The translations under genes and the position numbers were made by a program. This document shows positions 18,506 to 29,438 of a stretch of 64,000 nt of DNA, piece by piece. The stretch is from Actinernus sp. WN-2022 (lineage: Eukaryota > Cnidaria > Anthozoa > Actiniaria > Actinernidae), in contig JAOWCC010000577.1 in NCBI GenBank assembly GCA_030867875.1, forward strand, positions 85,231,740 to 85,295,739, read 5' to 3'. Numbering within the stretch: the stretch's first letter is position 1; every line of letters begins with the position of its first letter. The notes beneath the pieces were generated by a model. That model had not been told where the DNA came from. It saw nothing but the letters and a program-made list of their open reading frames with translations, and did no database searches.

Positions 18506-18968
18506 TCGAAGCACCGTGTAAAGTACAGGGAACAGTGCCTTCTCGAACTACTGAATCACACGGCGTGAACGAGTCTTGATATTGGATCAACACACTTGCA
18601 GAAATTATCCAAACTTTCTTCTTTGATACATGTAGCTCTTAAATTGTTAACTCGTTTGAGAAGCCATATCAAACTCTCCTACTCGTATATCGAAACACCA
18701 CGAACTTAATCTGCTTAATCAAAATTCTCTTCTTCATGTCGCTTTCCAGCTTTAGTTGTCAGTACGTGTTTTGATATGATGATCAAACACTCGTACTCTT
18801 ATTATTTACTAGCTCAAACTGATATTTAGGGGCGGATACAGGATTTGGTGAAATGTTGTAAATCAAGATACTCTAAAATGCTATTTACAGTGACGTCCAG
18901 AAGTCATTGGGAGGGGGGTTGCGATCCCCCGAACCCACCCCCCTGGAATCGCCTCTGCTGTTTATCTT
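18506..18968. repeat. Dispersed repeat, copy 2
   Basis: Same family and orientation as 15231-15755. The order of blocks is preserved with scattered substitutions and small deletions, including loss of part of the G-rich internal stretch. Confidence 0.8.
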
Positions 18969-19129
18969 CTACTGAAGTGACACCAAGTGCATTGCTACAT
19001 AATCAGGCCTTTCCAATCCTCGGATACCCAGGGGCAGTTATTGGGCGACGGGCAAAAAAGGGACGGAGGAGGGGAGGGGGAGAAAGAAAACATAAGATAA
19101 CTTTATTTATACACGGAGGTCCTTCAGGA

Positions 19130-19436
19130 GTGATAAAAATACAATTATGGAAATGGCTATATACTATGGTATCTAAATATACTAATGACTATAGCTGATA
19201 TAATAATTCCTGTTACTACTACTACTATAATATGATAAAAACTAAAAATAAATAAAATTTCCCTGCTTTACAAGGACGCCGTGTATTTAAGTGCTCACCC
19301 CGAAAAATCATGGCAGCGTATTTGATATTTAAAAGTTGTCAGTGATGACGTCTGCATGTCTAAGGTCTGATGGCAAGCTATTCCACAGTACCGCCCCACT
19401 GTAACTCAAACTCCTTTTGTAAAAGTCATTTATTTT
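19130..19436 (-). pseudogene. LINE tail, part of the 19.1-22.6 kb LINE
   Basis: On the minus strand it reads FYKRSLSYSGAVLWNSLPSD, the C-terminal signature of L2/CR1-type ORF2, then a 3' UTR with short trinucleotide runs near 19210. It is the direct continuation of the piece ending at about 21263 (NLRNTDGKLTVP), the two being separated by the inserted repeat block. Confidence 0.8.
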
Positions 19437-21072
19437 TTCAGGTCACGTGATATATGACGTCACATATTTTGATTGACTGTTCATGTTTGTTGCACTTTAA
19501 GTGTTATTGTTTGCAAGTTTGATGGCTACAGGGCCAAATGCCATGGAGATATTCACGTTTTTCTTCCAGGTCACGTGATATATGACGTCACATATTTTGA
19601 TTGACTGTTCATGTTTGTTGCACCTTAAAATTAAAGGGATACCCGAGTGAAAAACACATTGGGGCTCAAAAGAATCTTCAACATGTTCTTCGTTCAGAAA
19701 ATGTATTAAAATTTGATCAAAGGTTTTTAGTATTAAGAACGAGCACCTCAAAGTTGGCCCCACGAAGACATGGGCGCCGCCATCTTTGTTTGCATTTACG
19801 GAAGTGACGTCACTTCGTCCCACCAGCGTTCTCACTCTCTCACTTATTAGGTGTTTTTAGGATGATAAACGCCTTAACTGTACCTCACATACATTGTAGT
19901 TCTTATACTTATTCAGAAGTCACTCGAGTCTTTTAAGCCATGTTGTTTTGCTGTTATTAAATGGCAGTTACGAGACCTTGTTGTTCGTCTGATAATTTCT
20001 CGCCTTCCCAATGCTTTTCTTCCTCCTCCCAGTCTACTGAACTTTTCTCATAATGTCGTCTTCATCATAATTCCGGTTTCTGTAAGAATTCCTCTGCAAT
20101 CTCGATGAAAATATATCCACTTTAATTCCGAGCGTGTGAAAATCATACAAAGACAAGTAGCCGCGATACGCTGGTGGGACGAAGTGACGTCACTTCCGTA
20201 AATGCAAACAAAGATGGCGGCGCCCATGTCTTCGTGGGGCCAACTTTGAGGTGCTCGTTCTTAATACTAAAAACGTTTGATCAAATTTTAATACATTTTC
20301 TGAACAAAGAACATGTTGAAGATTCTTTTGAGCCCCAATGTGTTTTTCACTCGGGTATCCCTTTAAGTGTTATTGTTGGCAAGTTTGGTAGACAAAGGGC
20401 CAAATACCTTGAAGATCTTCTACCGGGTCACGTGATGTATGACGTCACGTATTTTGATTGACGTGTCATGTTTGTTGCCCCTCAAGTGTTAATGTTTACA
20501 AGTTTGCTTGCCAAAGGGCCAAATGCCTTGGAGATATTCGCGTTTTTCTACCGGGTCACGTGATGTATGACGTCACGTATTTTGATTGACGTGTCATGTT
20601 TGTTGCCCCTCAAGTGTTAATGTTTGCAAGTTTGCTTGCCAAAGGGCCAAATGCCTTGGATATATTCGCGTTTTTCTACCGGGTCACGTGATGTATGACG
20701 TCACGTATTTTGATTGACGTGTCATGTTTGTTGCCCCTCAAGTGTTAATGTTTACAAGTTTGCTTGCCAAAGGGCCAAATGCCTTGGAGATATTCGCGTT
20801 TTTCTACCGGGTCACGTGATGTATGACGTCACGTATTTTGATTGACGTGTCATGTTTGTTGTCCCTCAAGTGTTAATGTTTACAAGTTTGCTTGCCAAAG
20901 GGCCAAATGCCTTGGAGATATTCGCGTTTTTCTACCGGGTCACGTGATGTATGACGTCACGTATTTTGATTGACGTGTCATGTTTGTTGCCCCTCAAGTG
21001 TTAATGTTTACAAGTTTGCTTGCCAAAGAGCCGAATGCCTTGGAGATATTCGCGTTTTTCTACCGGGTCACG
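19437..21072. repeat. 128-bp tandem array with CACGTG and TGACGTCA in every unit
   Basis: Units start with GGTCACGTGATGTATGACGT (or the atata variant) followed by CACGTATTTTGATTGACGTG. CACGTG occurs at 19444, 19572, 20429, 20557, 20685, 20813 and 20941, each with TGACGTCA 11 bp later. A truncated unit follows at about 21066. The spacing is 128 bp except across the MITE at 19635-20362. E-boxes bind bHLH factors and the CRE-type octamer binds CREB/ATF factors. Regulatory activity is not shown. Confidence 0.9.
19635..20362. mobile_element. MITE flanked by TTAA (728 bp)
   Basis: Inverted arms of about 195 bp start AGGGATACCCGAGTG and end CACTCGGGTATCCCT. TTAA lies immediately outside both ends (19631-19634, 20363-20366), as in piggyBac-type insertions. 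Both arms contain TGACGTCA (19805, 20185) and an AAGATGGCGG-type motif. It sits within a 128-bp repeat unit. No transposase ORF. Confidence 0.8.
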
Positions 21073-21262
21073 GGGTAGGAACTAAAATACTGGGGAAATG
21101 GTAGGACCGAAAATCCTAGGGTAGGACCTAAATTCCTAGGCAATAAAATCCCGAAATCAGGCGCAATTTCAGGAGATTCAGTCCGGCCGGACCTGTTTTC
21201 CTAGGAATTTTGGTCCGGTAGGACCAAAATCAGGTAGGACCGAAAATCCTGTTACAGCGGCA
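21073..21262. repeat. Foldback repeat of GGTAGGACCGAAAATCCT
   Basis: GTAGGACCGAAAATCC occurs at about 21101 and 21234, with inverted relatives (cctaggaattttggtcc) in between. It forms the edge of the block inserted in the LINE. Family unknown. Confidence 0.65.
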
Positions 21263-21456
21263 CTGTCAGCTTGCCATCTGTGTTTCTCAAGTTGTATGAC
21301 GCAACATCAGTCCGATTGATAAACCTCGAGGTCAAATATTCAGGAGCTTCATTATGTAACACTTTGTACATTAAAATCGATTTACTGACCTTTCGTTGTC
21401 GGTCTAGTTTATTCCAGTTAAGTAACTGAAAGAGGTTATCGGCGTTAGCGTCATAC
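21263..21456 (-). pseudogene. LINE ORF2 middle piece
   Basis: The minus strand reads YDANADNLFQLLNWNKLDRQ through NEAPEYLTSRFINRTDVASY to NLRNTDGKLTVP. It continues the RT piece beginning at 22532 across the pogo-like MITE at 21457-21987. Confidence 0.82.
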
Positions 21457-21987
21457 AGTGGAACCTCGATTTAACGAAGTGCCAAGGGACTGGGGAAATT
21501 GGTTCGTTATATCGAGCGTTCGTTAAATCGAAAACCTCGTTATAACGAATTTGCGGAAAAAACTACCAAAATGTTCGTTATATTGAGGTATAGTTAATAA
21601 TTGTTTTGTAACGAAGTTAATAGAACTAATAAGAGACAAAGAGGATAAAGCGGATCTGTAGATGTCTCGATAGTGCCAGTGTCTGTACTGTATATACACA
21701 TCTAATGAGCTGTTGACTGAGAGGTTGTTCTCTTGTTACAAGATTAAAGAATTTTCATCGCTGTTGGTCTGTTCCGCATTCATCTTTTGTCGCGTGTTGA
21801 CGTTAATTCGTTATATCGGGGTAGATTTTACGTTTGGGCTGCCGGATTGTGTTCGTTATAACGAGGATTTCGTTATATCGAGGTTCTGTTACATGCATTT
21901 TACTTGTAATTTTGCCGGGCTGAAGAATATCGTTCGTTATACCGAGGACTTCGTTATATAGAGGTTCGTTAAATCGAGGTTCCACTG
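21457..21987. mobile_element. pogo/Tc1-mariner-like MITE (531 bp)
   Basis: Ends are CAGTGGAACCTCGATTTAAC and its inverse, with TA on both sides (21455-21456, 21988-21989), the mariner-type target duplication. Inside are many copies of TTCGTTATA.CGAG motifs. No transposase. It splits the LINE RT frame after FSSY. Confidence 0.9.
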
Positions 21988-21989
21988 TA

Positions 21990-22572
21990 GCTTGAAAATG
22001 TTATTATGTGTGCCGCGCGATTTTGTAATTTTCGTAATTTTCGGGAAAGGCCTTTGTTACAGTCTCCCCAAACTACACTACAATAGTCAAAGTGCGGTTG
22101 TACTAGCGCATTATAAATGGTAAGCAGTATCCCTTGAGGAACAAAGTGCCTAACACGTTTGATGGCACTTATCCCTGAGGCGATTTTTTGGGATATCACG
22201 TGAACATGATTTTCCCAATTTAGGTTTTGATCAATTTGTACACCAAGGAACTTTGAAACTGAGACCTGCTTTACTGGGGCTTCGTCAATAACGAAGTTTG
22301 GGCTCCACGTGAGATTGGATAATCTTTGTCTTGAGCAAATGAGTAAAAATTCAGTTTTCGTCATGTTTAGCGTGAGCTTATTGGCAGCCAACCAAACATG
22401 AATCCTATTCAAATCAAAACTCATACGCTCATTTATTTCTTCTATATTATTACTTGCGTATGTTATGCTAGTGTCATCTGCATACATTCTTGGCTGCGAA
22501 TATACTAAGCTGTTAGGCAGGTCATTTATCATATAATAGAAATAATAAGGGGCCTAGGTTGGTCCCTTGAGG
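21990..22572 (-). pseudogene. LINE reverse transcriptase fragment (minus strand)
   Basis: Reads PSPQGTNLGPLLFLLY, then after a frame slip INDLPNSLVYSQPRMYADDT. YADD is the catalytic motif. It continues to VWLAANKLTLNMTKTEF and FDYCSVVWGDCN. It is 5'-truncated near the PQG motif, just before 22573. The MITE, repeat array and tail at 19130 complete the element. Confidence 0.88.
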
Positions 22573-23316
22573 GGAAGGGAAAGGCAAAAAGAGCCCCTGG
22601 GGACACTTACTGTAAAGACTAGTTCCAGATCGGATTTGGAGGCTCGCTCTGATTCGCCACAAACTCCACATTCCAATTTGTGGCTAATCATGAACGTTGT
22701 TATTTACTATCGCCCTTTTACCACACAAAACAATACTGCACCTGACTTCTTCTCGCCAGCACCTCACTTTTTATAGCGTATTGCCTTTGAGTAATAGGAG
22801 ACCTTTCTCCAAGTGAATATCCATAAGACTGTCTACGTGATATTAAAGATCTTCAACTTTATATTACAGTGTGGAAAATGAAACTTATTCAATGAAATAT
22901 TTTTACGATACGTCGACATCAACTGTACACGTGTGCTGTCTAAGGTTGTTTTTATCAATGAAAGTTCAACCGATGTAGGGTTGAAGGATACTCAATATCC
23001 AAACCGCTTCATCTTGATCAGAGTGTTTGTTTACAAAGAGTTATTCAAGTTTGAAAACGTAAATGTAAACAGGATAAGGCAAACTAGGTTTTTACCCTAC
23101 CCCCTCAAATAAGAAGAGGCGACAGGAGTGACTCTCATTTACTCTGGTCTGGGGTCTATGGCCGAAGGCCTTCCAACCTGCTAACCATCCTGATCAGGGT
23201 GTTAGTTTAGAAAGAGTTATTCAACTTTTAATTTTTGACACTAGCTAGCTGTCTTTTACTGAGGACATGAGACATCTGATATATGTGTTTGTTGACCTAG
23301 TAAATCGGTGTTATTA
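22573..23316. other. No supported gene
   Basis: Short ORFs only. A pair of phrases (gatcagagtgtttgtttac, gatcagggtgttagtttag) about 190 bp apart is the only repetition seen. Confidence 0.45.
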
Positions 23317-23480
23317 CTCGGGCCAGCGTAGGCTGGGTCCGAGTCAAGTTTCGCAAGTGTTTATTTTTATTATTTTTATTATTTTTATTATTTTTATTAT
23401 TTTTATTATTTTCTGTGTCGATCTTTCGCGCCCTCAACCAATCAGAATCGATTCTCCACGGGATAAACACGCGGAACAGG
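23317..23480. repeat. Dispersed repeat with ATTTTT microsatellite, copy 1
   Basis: Shares actcgg.ccag, gagtca, cgcaagtg.ttatttttatt, ttctgtgtcga and caaccaatcag in order with 27675-27830. A (TTTTTAT-like)n tract occupies 23362-23410. It ends near an AAGATGGCGGCT motif at 23501. Confidence 0.65.
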
Positions 23481-24090
23481 TTTTCTCTCTGAAAAATCCA
23501 AGATGGCGGCTACAAAGGACTTATGCCTTGTTATGGCAAATCACCTAGTTTTTTGGCCATTTTTGCCAAAATACCAAGATGTTCAGTTTTCCTAGGGCCG
23601 ACAGGAGTTTTACGAGCCGTTTGCATGGAAAATTCTTACGTTTTTTATATACGAAAAGAGTCTGAGAATGAGATTGCGTCCGCGTCCAAATATTTGGTAA
23701 GTAAACACAAATGTTTATACCAGGTTGCAGTGTTGATATTTATTATTTTCTCTTAAAGTTTAAATGACTTCTAATAGACTAGAAAATGGGCTCCAGAAAT
23801 TGGCCCAATTTATCAGTTCTTTCGGTAAAATAGGAATACGGATCAAGGAATACTTCTAAACCCTAAACAAGCGGGAAGATCTACAACTGCAATTAATTAT
23901 TTGGTGTGAAGACAGATGACTCCAATAATCCAAAAACCGAGTGGAAATCGCATGTTTATTTCTGAAATGGACTGATGCAGTCTATAATTTATTTGATAAC
24001 TAATAATTTATTCTAAATTTCAAAGTTTATCTGAACTAAGTTTGGGCCTATATAACAGAAAGATGGTAGCCTCCGGTTTGCTTATAAACT

Positions 24091-24345
24091 GCATTCCAGT
24101 AAGCTCAGTGGTTAAGTGTCAGTCTGTTGTGCAGGAGGTAGTGGGTTCAAATCCTGGTGGGACCTTCAAATAAGTGGGAGAACTGGTACTGCCTTTGCTC
24201 TGACATCTGCAAATGGTTAGACCTTCATGTCTTCTTGGATCAGAATGTTAAATTGTAGGCCGACACTGAGAATGCAACCAAATCTCTGGTAGTGACCACC
24301 CTCAAGTGTGGTGGATATAGTTGTATACATAGAGATTAAATGAGT
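24091..24345 (+). mobile_element. tRNA-derived SINE
   Basis: A tRNA-like head has box A TAAGCTCAGTGGTTAAG and box B GGTTCAAATCC about 45 bp apart. The body contains CTGCAAATGGTTAGACC and TTCATGTCTTCTTGGAT. The same head and body occur on the minus strand at 44135-44402, so it is a family with at least two copies here. Confidence 0.82.
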
Positions 24346-24419
24346 TTGTCCCCAAGTAGCAATGCCATGATGCTAAATACATTGACATTCTCCTTTGTTT
24401 AGTACTAGTAGTACTAGTT

Positions 24420-24990
24420 CCCTTGTTGCCACTATGTACATTATATATTTAACCAGGTCGCCACCAGATTTACAATTATTCAGAAGAAGACAAAAATGTA
24501 CATACATAAAGTTCCTGTCCTTCACTGATTACAAATACAATTGAATTAATATTACATTGATTGAATAAAATAGAATTTGATGATTGAAGGGAAAGATAGA
24601 ATATATTTACTACTGATTTACATTGGTGTACATTTGCTCCTTTAGTTGGTAAAAAAGAGAAAGGGAAAAAACAAAGGTGGCGAGGAAGCCTAGAAACTAT
24701 AAAGCTTATAAGATTAGGCTTCCTCGTTACAGTCAGCAGTATGCCATTATCAGGACATGGTTATATAGAGTCGGCGGCAGCGATTGAGAAGGAACTCTAA
24801 GAGATTTTTTAAAGCTTATGAAAGATGAAAAGTTTATTAATGAGACTGGTAAAGATTCCACACTTTAGGCCCTGGATGAAGAATAGTAAATTGTTTGATA
24901 TTTGTTCTACAAAGATGGGATCGATAATGAGTGGCATGCCTAGTGATGTAACCATGGACTTGCTGGTTAGTTAGGAAGAGATTTTGGAAG
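24420..24990 (-). pseudogene. LINE 3' end (decayed)
   Basis: The minus strand gives HGYITRHATHYRSHLCRTNI, KQFTILHPGPKVWN, then stops. The 3' UTR holds the inverted pair gaggaagcctag...ttaggcttcctc (24691-24735), a hairpin shared with the LINE 3' UTR at 58620-58675. Same family as the LINE at 58.5-63 kb. Confidence 0.75.
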
Positions 24991-25968
24991 GTCACATATA
25001 TTTATATACAGGCTAAATCTAGTAGATTACATACATAATCATGACTGCTGCCTTAAATTCTTTTGTTGTTGTTGTTGTTGTAAATGGATGGATAAATAAT
25101 GCATGTATTAGCAGCTTCTCCCAGGGGTGGATCCATGGGAACATGTCAGAATTAATTGTTTGTTGTCCATCGGTGAGGGGGAAAAGCTCACTTTGGTTCA
25201 TAGATCAGGAAGCTTGTATGAATTTTTACTAATTGCTGTGTTCCATACCAGGGGATTTGATACAACGAGTTTGATTGGGTATTTGTGCAAATCCCCAGGG
25301 TACCTGGGGGTTGACCCCTGGTGTAGTAGCTGCCAGTAAATATGCAAAGCTACTGATACAGTGCAAAACTGAATGCTAAATCACTGGGAGGAAGTTCAAA
25401 GGAACAATGCATGTGTTATTTGTTGTTGAGGTTTTACTTGGCCTCTTGTATAGGCGAATCCTCGTTTACGTTTTTTCCTTATCCTTAGCATACATCAAAC
25501 TTCAAGCAACGTACATATAAACAAACAGAGTCCATAAATCGAAAAAGATTGACACACTTGATAATCACCGAAAAGTTTAGAATGATAAAAAAAATTATTT
25601 TGAGGAACAAGTATTTAAAAATAGCAAAATTTACAAATAATGTATGGCTGTCAGCAACTTTTGCCCCCCAGCCCATTTTACAGTTTTGAAAAGTCAATTT
25701 CTCCGTAAATATTTAACATATCAATCTTACATTTTTGGTGATTACTAAGTTTAAAATTATCTTTCAACTGATGTACACAATGTACTCTGTTTGTTTGTAG
25801 CTTGAAGTTTAATGTATGCTAATGAGGCAAAAATGTAAACAATGACGTCAGCAAGGATTCGCCTATTCTTCCCTGAAAACCATGCCAAACCATGTGAAAT
25901 CAAACTTGTTCGATAAAGAGTTGTCAGCAGAGCAGGACAGAATTAACCATTCGTGTTCACTATGTATA
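24991..25968. other. No supported gene; (TTG)n near 25063
   Basis: A (TTG)n tract at 25060-25080 may be the tail of an unrecognised retroposon. ORFs are short and featureless. Confidence 0.4.
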
Positions 25969-26030
25969 TAGCCTGCGTCACATCCAAACTGAACCTTAAC
26001 CGGGGTTCAGTTCGGATGCGACGCAGGCTA
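25969..26030. repeat. Foldback hairpin TAGCCTGCGTC...GACGCAGGCTA
   Basis: The 27-bp arms match with a few mismatches around TTAACC. Flanking tatgtata and catgtata also resemble each other. Likely a tiny MITE. Confidence 0.8.
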
Positions 26031-26593
26031 CATGTATATTGTCTCAAACATATGTAGCTACTGTTATAAACATGGCTGCAATTTGCTTTCTGTTTTCCAT
26101 GGCAGTTATCATCCCAGGCACTCTAAAATAGGATTATGTTTACATAACTAATATATTATTTTTATTACATGGCTTCTCTGGAGGCAGAATCACAATTCTT
26201 CATAAAAAGAATTTATATATGTAACTCTTGTAAAAAGAATTCAAACTAATTTATTATTCTCCCAAAGGCTAAAACAATTGCAAGTGTGAAATACTTTTTT
26301 AATCAAACCTGCAAAGCATACCAACTATTCCTTGTTGAAATTCCATACGGCCCGAGTAAAGCCGGCTGGTACAGCTTCTTGTTTATTATGTGTTAGACAG
26401 TTTAGAGTGGGTTATGAATATATTGGTAAGAGCAGGCTTGATCGGCCGAGTACGAGAACAGTTTTACACTACGCTCAGTGGGTAACGTAACGGTTACAGT
26501 TACCACGAATAAATCGGCAGTGACAGTTCTCAGGATATGCAACCGTTGTTGTCCTTTTCCATCTCTAGTACCTGGTCCTATGTCCCTTCTGTT

Positions 26594-26826
26594 CTACAAC
26601 AGTCTGCATCTTTTTGGCATGCTTTCAATAGCGTTGTCGACGAACTGTAGTGGGATATTATTCAGATGCCGGGATACACGAGCTTTGAATTGCTCGAACG
26701 ACTCGCGCGTAATTTTCTGTTGGATAGCGTCTTTCTCTAAAGATGACTTAATTATGTTGAAACAGTTCTCTATCAGATTGAGATCAGCACTGCGAGGCGG
26801 AATCCAGTGGAATTCTGCTTCTATAC
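26594..26826 (-). pseudogene. Tc1/mariner-type transposase C-terminus
   Basis: The minus strand reads IEAEFHWIPPRSADLNLIEN, then CFNIIKSSLEKDAIQQKIT and IDNAIESMPKRC-like text to TAG at 26594-26596. PPRS.DLN.IEN is the motif holding the last catalytic acidic residue of IS630/Tc1/mariner transposases. The upstream catalytic part is not found, so only the last third survives. Confidence 0.82.
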
Positions 26827-27339
26827 TGAGTAGCTATATATAGATTGAAGGGCTTTGTGAAACACGCATGCTTCTAGACTGATGAAACATTTGAACATTT
26901 GATGAAATGCAAATGCTGTACCGGAATCAATACTGAAAACAGTAGAAATGGATACATCTACAGCATAAACGAAACCCCTTTCTCCACTTTTTTTAGCATT
27001 GAGTGTGATCACTTAACCTAATTGTGCGAAAACAATTAAGTAAAATATTTGGATACGCCCTCGGATATTGTTTTACCCGGGGTATCGGGCTTTTTCATCA
27101 AATTTGCATTGACAAGCGCATCCGTATTCCCACCAAGTGCTTACTACCCCCTCTCGTTTTGAGCTGTTTTCGTTAAATTCCCTGGACGTTATTAACAATT
27201 ATACCATGTGAGCTACCTAAAATCTTGCGTCAGACAACCTTCGCCATTTAAGTACGGACCGCCCGACAAAATAAGGCTATTCAGAACACTGAACGAACTC
27301 CTCCGACACATCGCGGGCATGTTTTATGACTTCGCTTGT

Positions 27340-27423
27340 CCCCCCTCCCCCTTCATAATGTTGGGATAGAAAGGCAACATTTCAGTCTGCTCGAAAACCA
27401 ACATTGAAATGGGGGAGGGGGGT
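27340..27423. repeat. Hairpin with C/G-rich stem
   Basis: ccccctcccccttcat and atgggggaggggg pair around about 50 bp that contain caacatt and a second pairable ccaacatt. A small foldback sequence. Confidence 0.6.
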
Positions 27424-27674
27424 CGTGTTAAAAATAGCCGGAAATTGCTGAAGCGTAATTGTAGTTACATGTGTTTTTTAAGATTAATAGGGTAATTTTC
27501 AGTTATTTTCGCCATTTTTTGCAGAGAAAAGCAAAAACTACAACGTATGACGTCATTTCCATGTTAACATAGCCTCAAGCAAACACGGCTTTCAACATAT
27601 ATTCTATGTCTATTGAGACATTACATGTACCAACCTCTAGAGTTTGGTCTACTTCTGTTTCGCACTCTCCTTTT

Positions 27675-27830
27675 TACTCGGACCAGGCCTTTGGCCGGGC
27701 ACGAGTCAGAAATCGCAAGTGATTATTTTTATTATTTTCTGTGTCGAGGTATTTCGCCGTCAACCAATCAGCTCCATCCTCTAATTGGAAATCACGTTTT
27801 TCTCCACCAACCAATCAGAAAGCACTATGC
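27675..27830. repeat. Dispersed repeat, copy 2 (with CCAATCAG sites)
   Basis: Partner of 23317-23480. It has two caaccaatcag motifs, resembling CCAAT boxes. Confidence 0.6.
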
Positions 27831-29170
27831 ACGTGAACATGGAAAACGTTGTGGAGTGGGGGATTGGACACTGATTGACTTTTAGCAAAACGTTTCAAAA
27901 GAAGAGTTGCCATTGTCATCCAATCATTGCAATTGCCAATAAAACACTTTAAAATTGTGTAAAACAAGATAGTCTGTATCCCAGATTCCACTCAGGGATA
28001 GTTTAAAAAAAGAAAGAGTTTCTAAATTGTTCTGCTCTGAAGGAACTGCATGGGGTATAGTTTATACACAATTAATGCATACACGTATATATAGTTTATG
28101 TTCTACACTGGAGTGTACTTTTAATAAGTATTGTGAATGCTAGGAACTGAAATGCAGTTTATACACATCTGAATAGCCGCAGCTAGGTATTCGCTTTTAT
28201 CACACGGCGGCCACGCGTAGCCTCGTGCTGAGCAGTTTCAGAACGAGTTCACGGGTCTAAAACAAAGGTTTTTAAACTCCTGGGATTAAACATGGCTGCC
28301 GTGTGAATGAGGTCCTTAGGGTTGATTTGTGTTCTACACTAACTCCAATTATTACTTTACACTATATACCACACAGCAAAATGTGCTACAAATGCTCAAA
28401 TGAATGCCACAACCATATAAAACACACATAGGCATCGCATGTTCGACTCTCGTTCACAAGGACGTGCACCTTCTTACCACTACCAGATTAACAAAATAAG
28501 AGAACTTAATTTTGCAGAGACTAGAGAATGGTGCACTTTATAGTTTCAACTCACCGGTATAAACGCTGGGAAATTACCTCCGATCTTGGCTTAATTCGGT
28601 CCAGTGTCCGCCATCTTTGAGTTTGATGTTCACGACGTGACGTATAAAATCGGCTGACTCTCGTAAATCCCGAACGAATGTTTGTATTTTTACAATATAG
28701 TTGTAAGATTCAATAGTCGCTATTTACTTCCGGTTCCGGAGTTTTGAAATTTGATTGACATCTGCCTAGAGCCCATGTGCTCAGCCTTTTTAGTTTAGTT
28801 CAGTCCTTCTAGAATCCACGTCGAGTAGCCATACAATCGTAAGTACGGACTGTTTGAGTTGTATTAGCTTTCCTTCGGTTGGTATTTACTATGTAATTCT
28901 TTGTTTTAGTCGAACCACACGTCTACCAACATGTTTATTGACTCAAGAGAAGTGGAGTCCACAGAATAAAGATATTTGTCTACCGATCCGAACTCGTGTG
29001 CGTTCAGATTTGGCTGTCTGAAATCTTCAATAGTTATAGTGGCCATTTCGGAATTTTTACCTTTAACAACACGGCCAAATCCTTTCGAAGCGTCTTTTCC
29101 GATGTGTCTCAAACTTGGACGCTTGCCGTCAATATAACTTCTGGAAATCGAACACTATTCGGAAAGCCAA
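27831..29170. other. No supported gene
   Basis: No domain or splice-supported ORF on either strand. A GCCATCTTTGA motif and gtgacgtat occur near 28610-28645. Confidence 0.45.
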
Positions 29171-29296
29171 CGGAGAGTACCCGATGCACACAGAAGAAAA
29201 CGAAGTACACACCTTAAAAGATGAATAAATTAGCTAGGAACCACTCTAATAACTCGTGTTCTGCGCTTGCGTGCATCCACGAGTTAAAAATGACGA
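29171..29296. repeat. Dispersed repeat, copy 1 (partner at 35420)
   Basis: Shares cggagagt, gaagtacacacc, gatgaataaattagct, aataactcg and gcatccacgagttaaaaa in the same order and orientation with 35420-35545. Confidence 0.75.
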
Positions 29297-29438
29297 ATAA
29301 ATTATCTCGTATCCACCTGAATCCAATAACTCGTAATTTTGAGGAGCTGAAAATCGGCGCAAAACATCCTTCCCATTCGCACTTGAAATCAAAAGGAAAC
29401 ACAAAATCAGCACTCAGTCGTTACAATACCTTCTTTAA

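Noticed and set aside
26478..26843. 121-codon plus-strand ORF
   Set aside because: Antisense of a Tc1/mariner transposase remnant, which is the meaningful strand.
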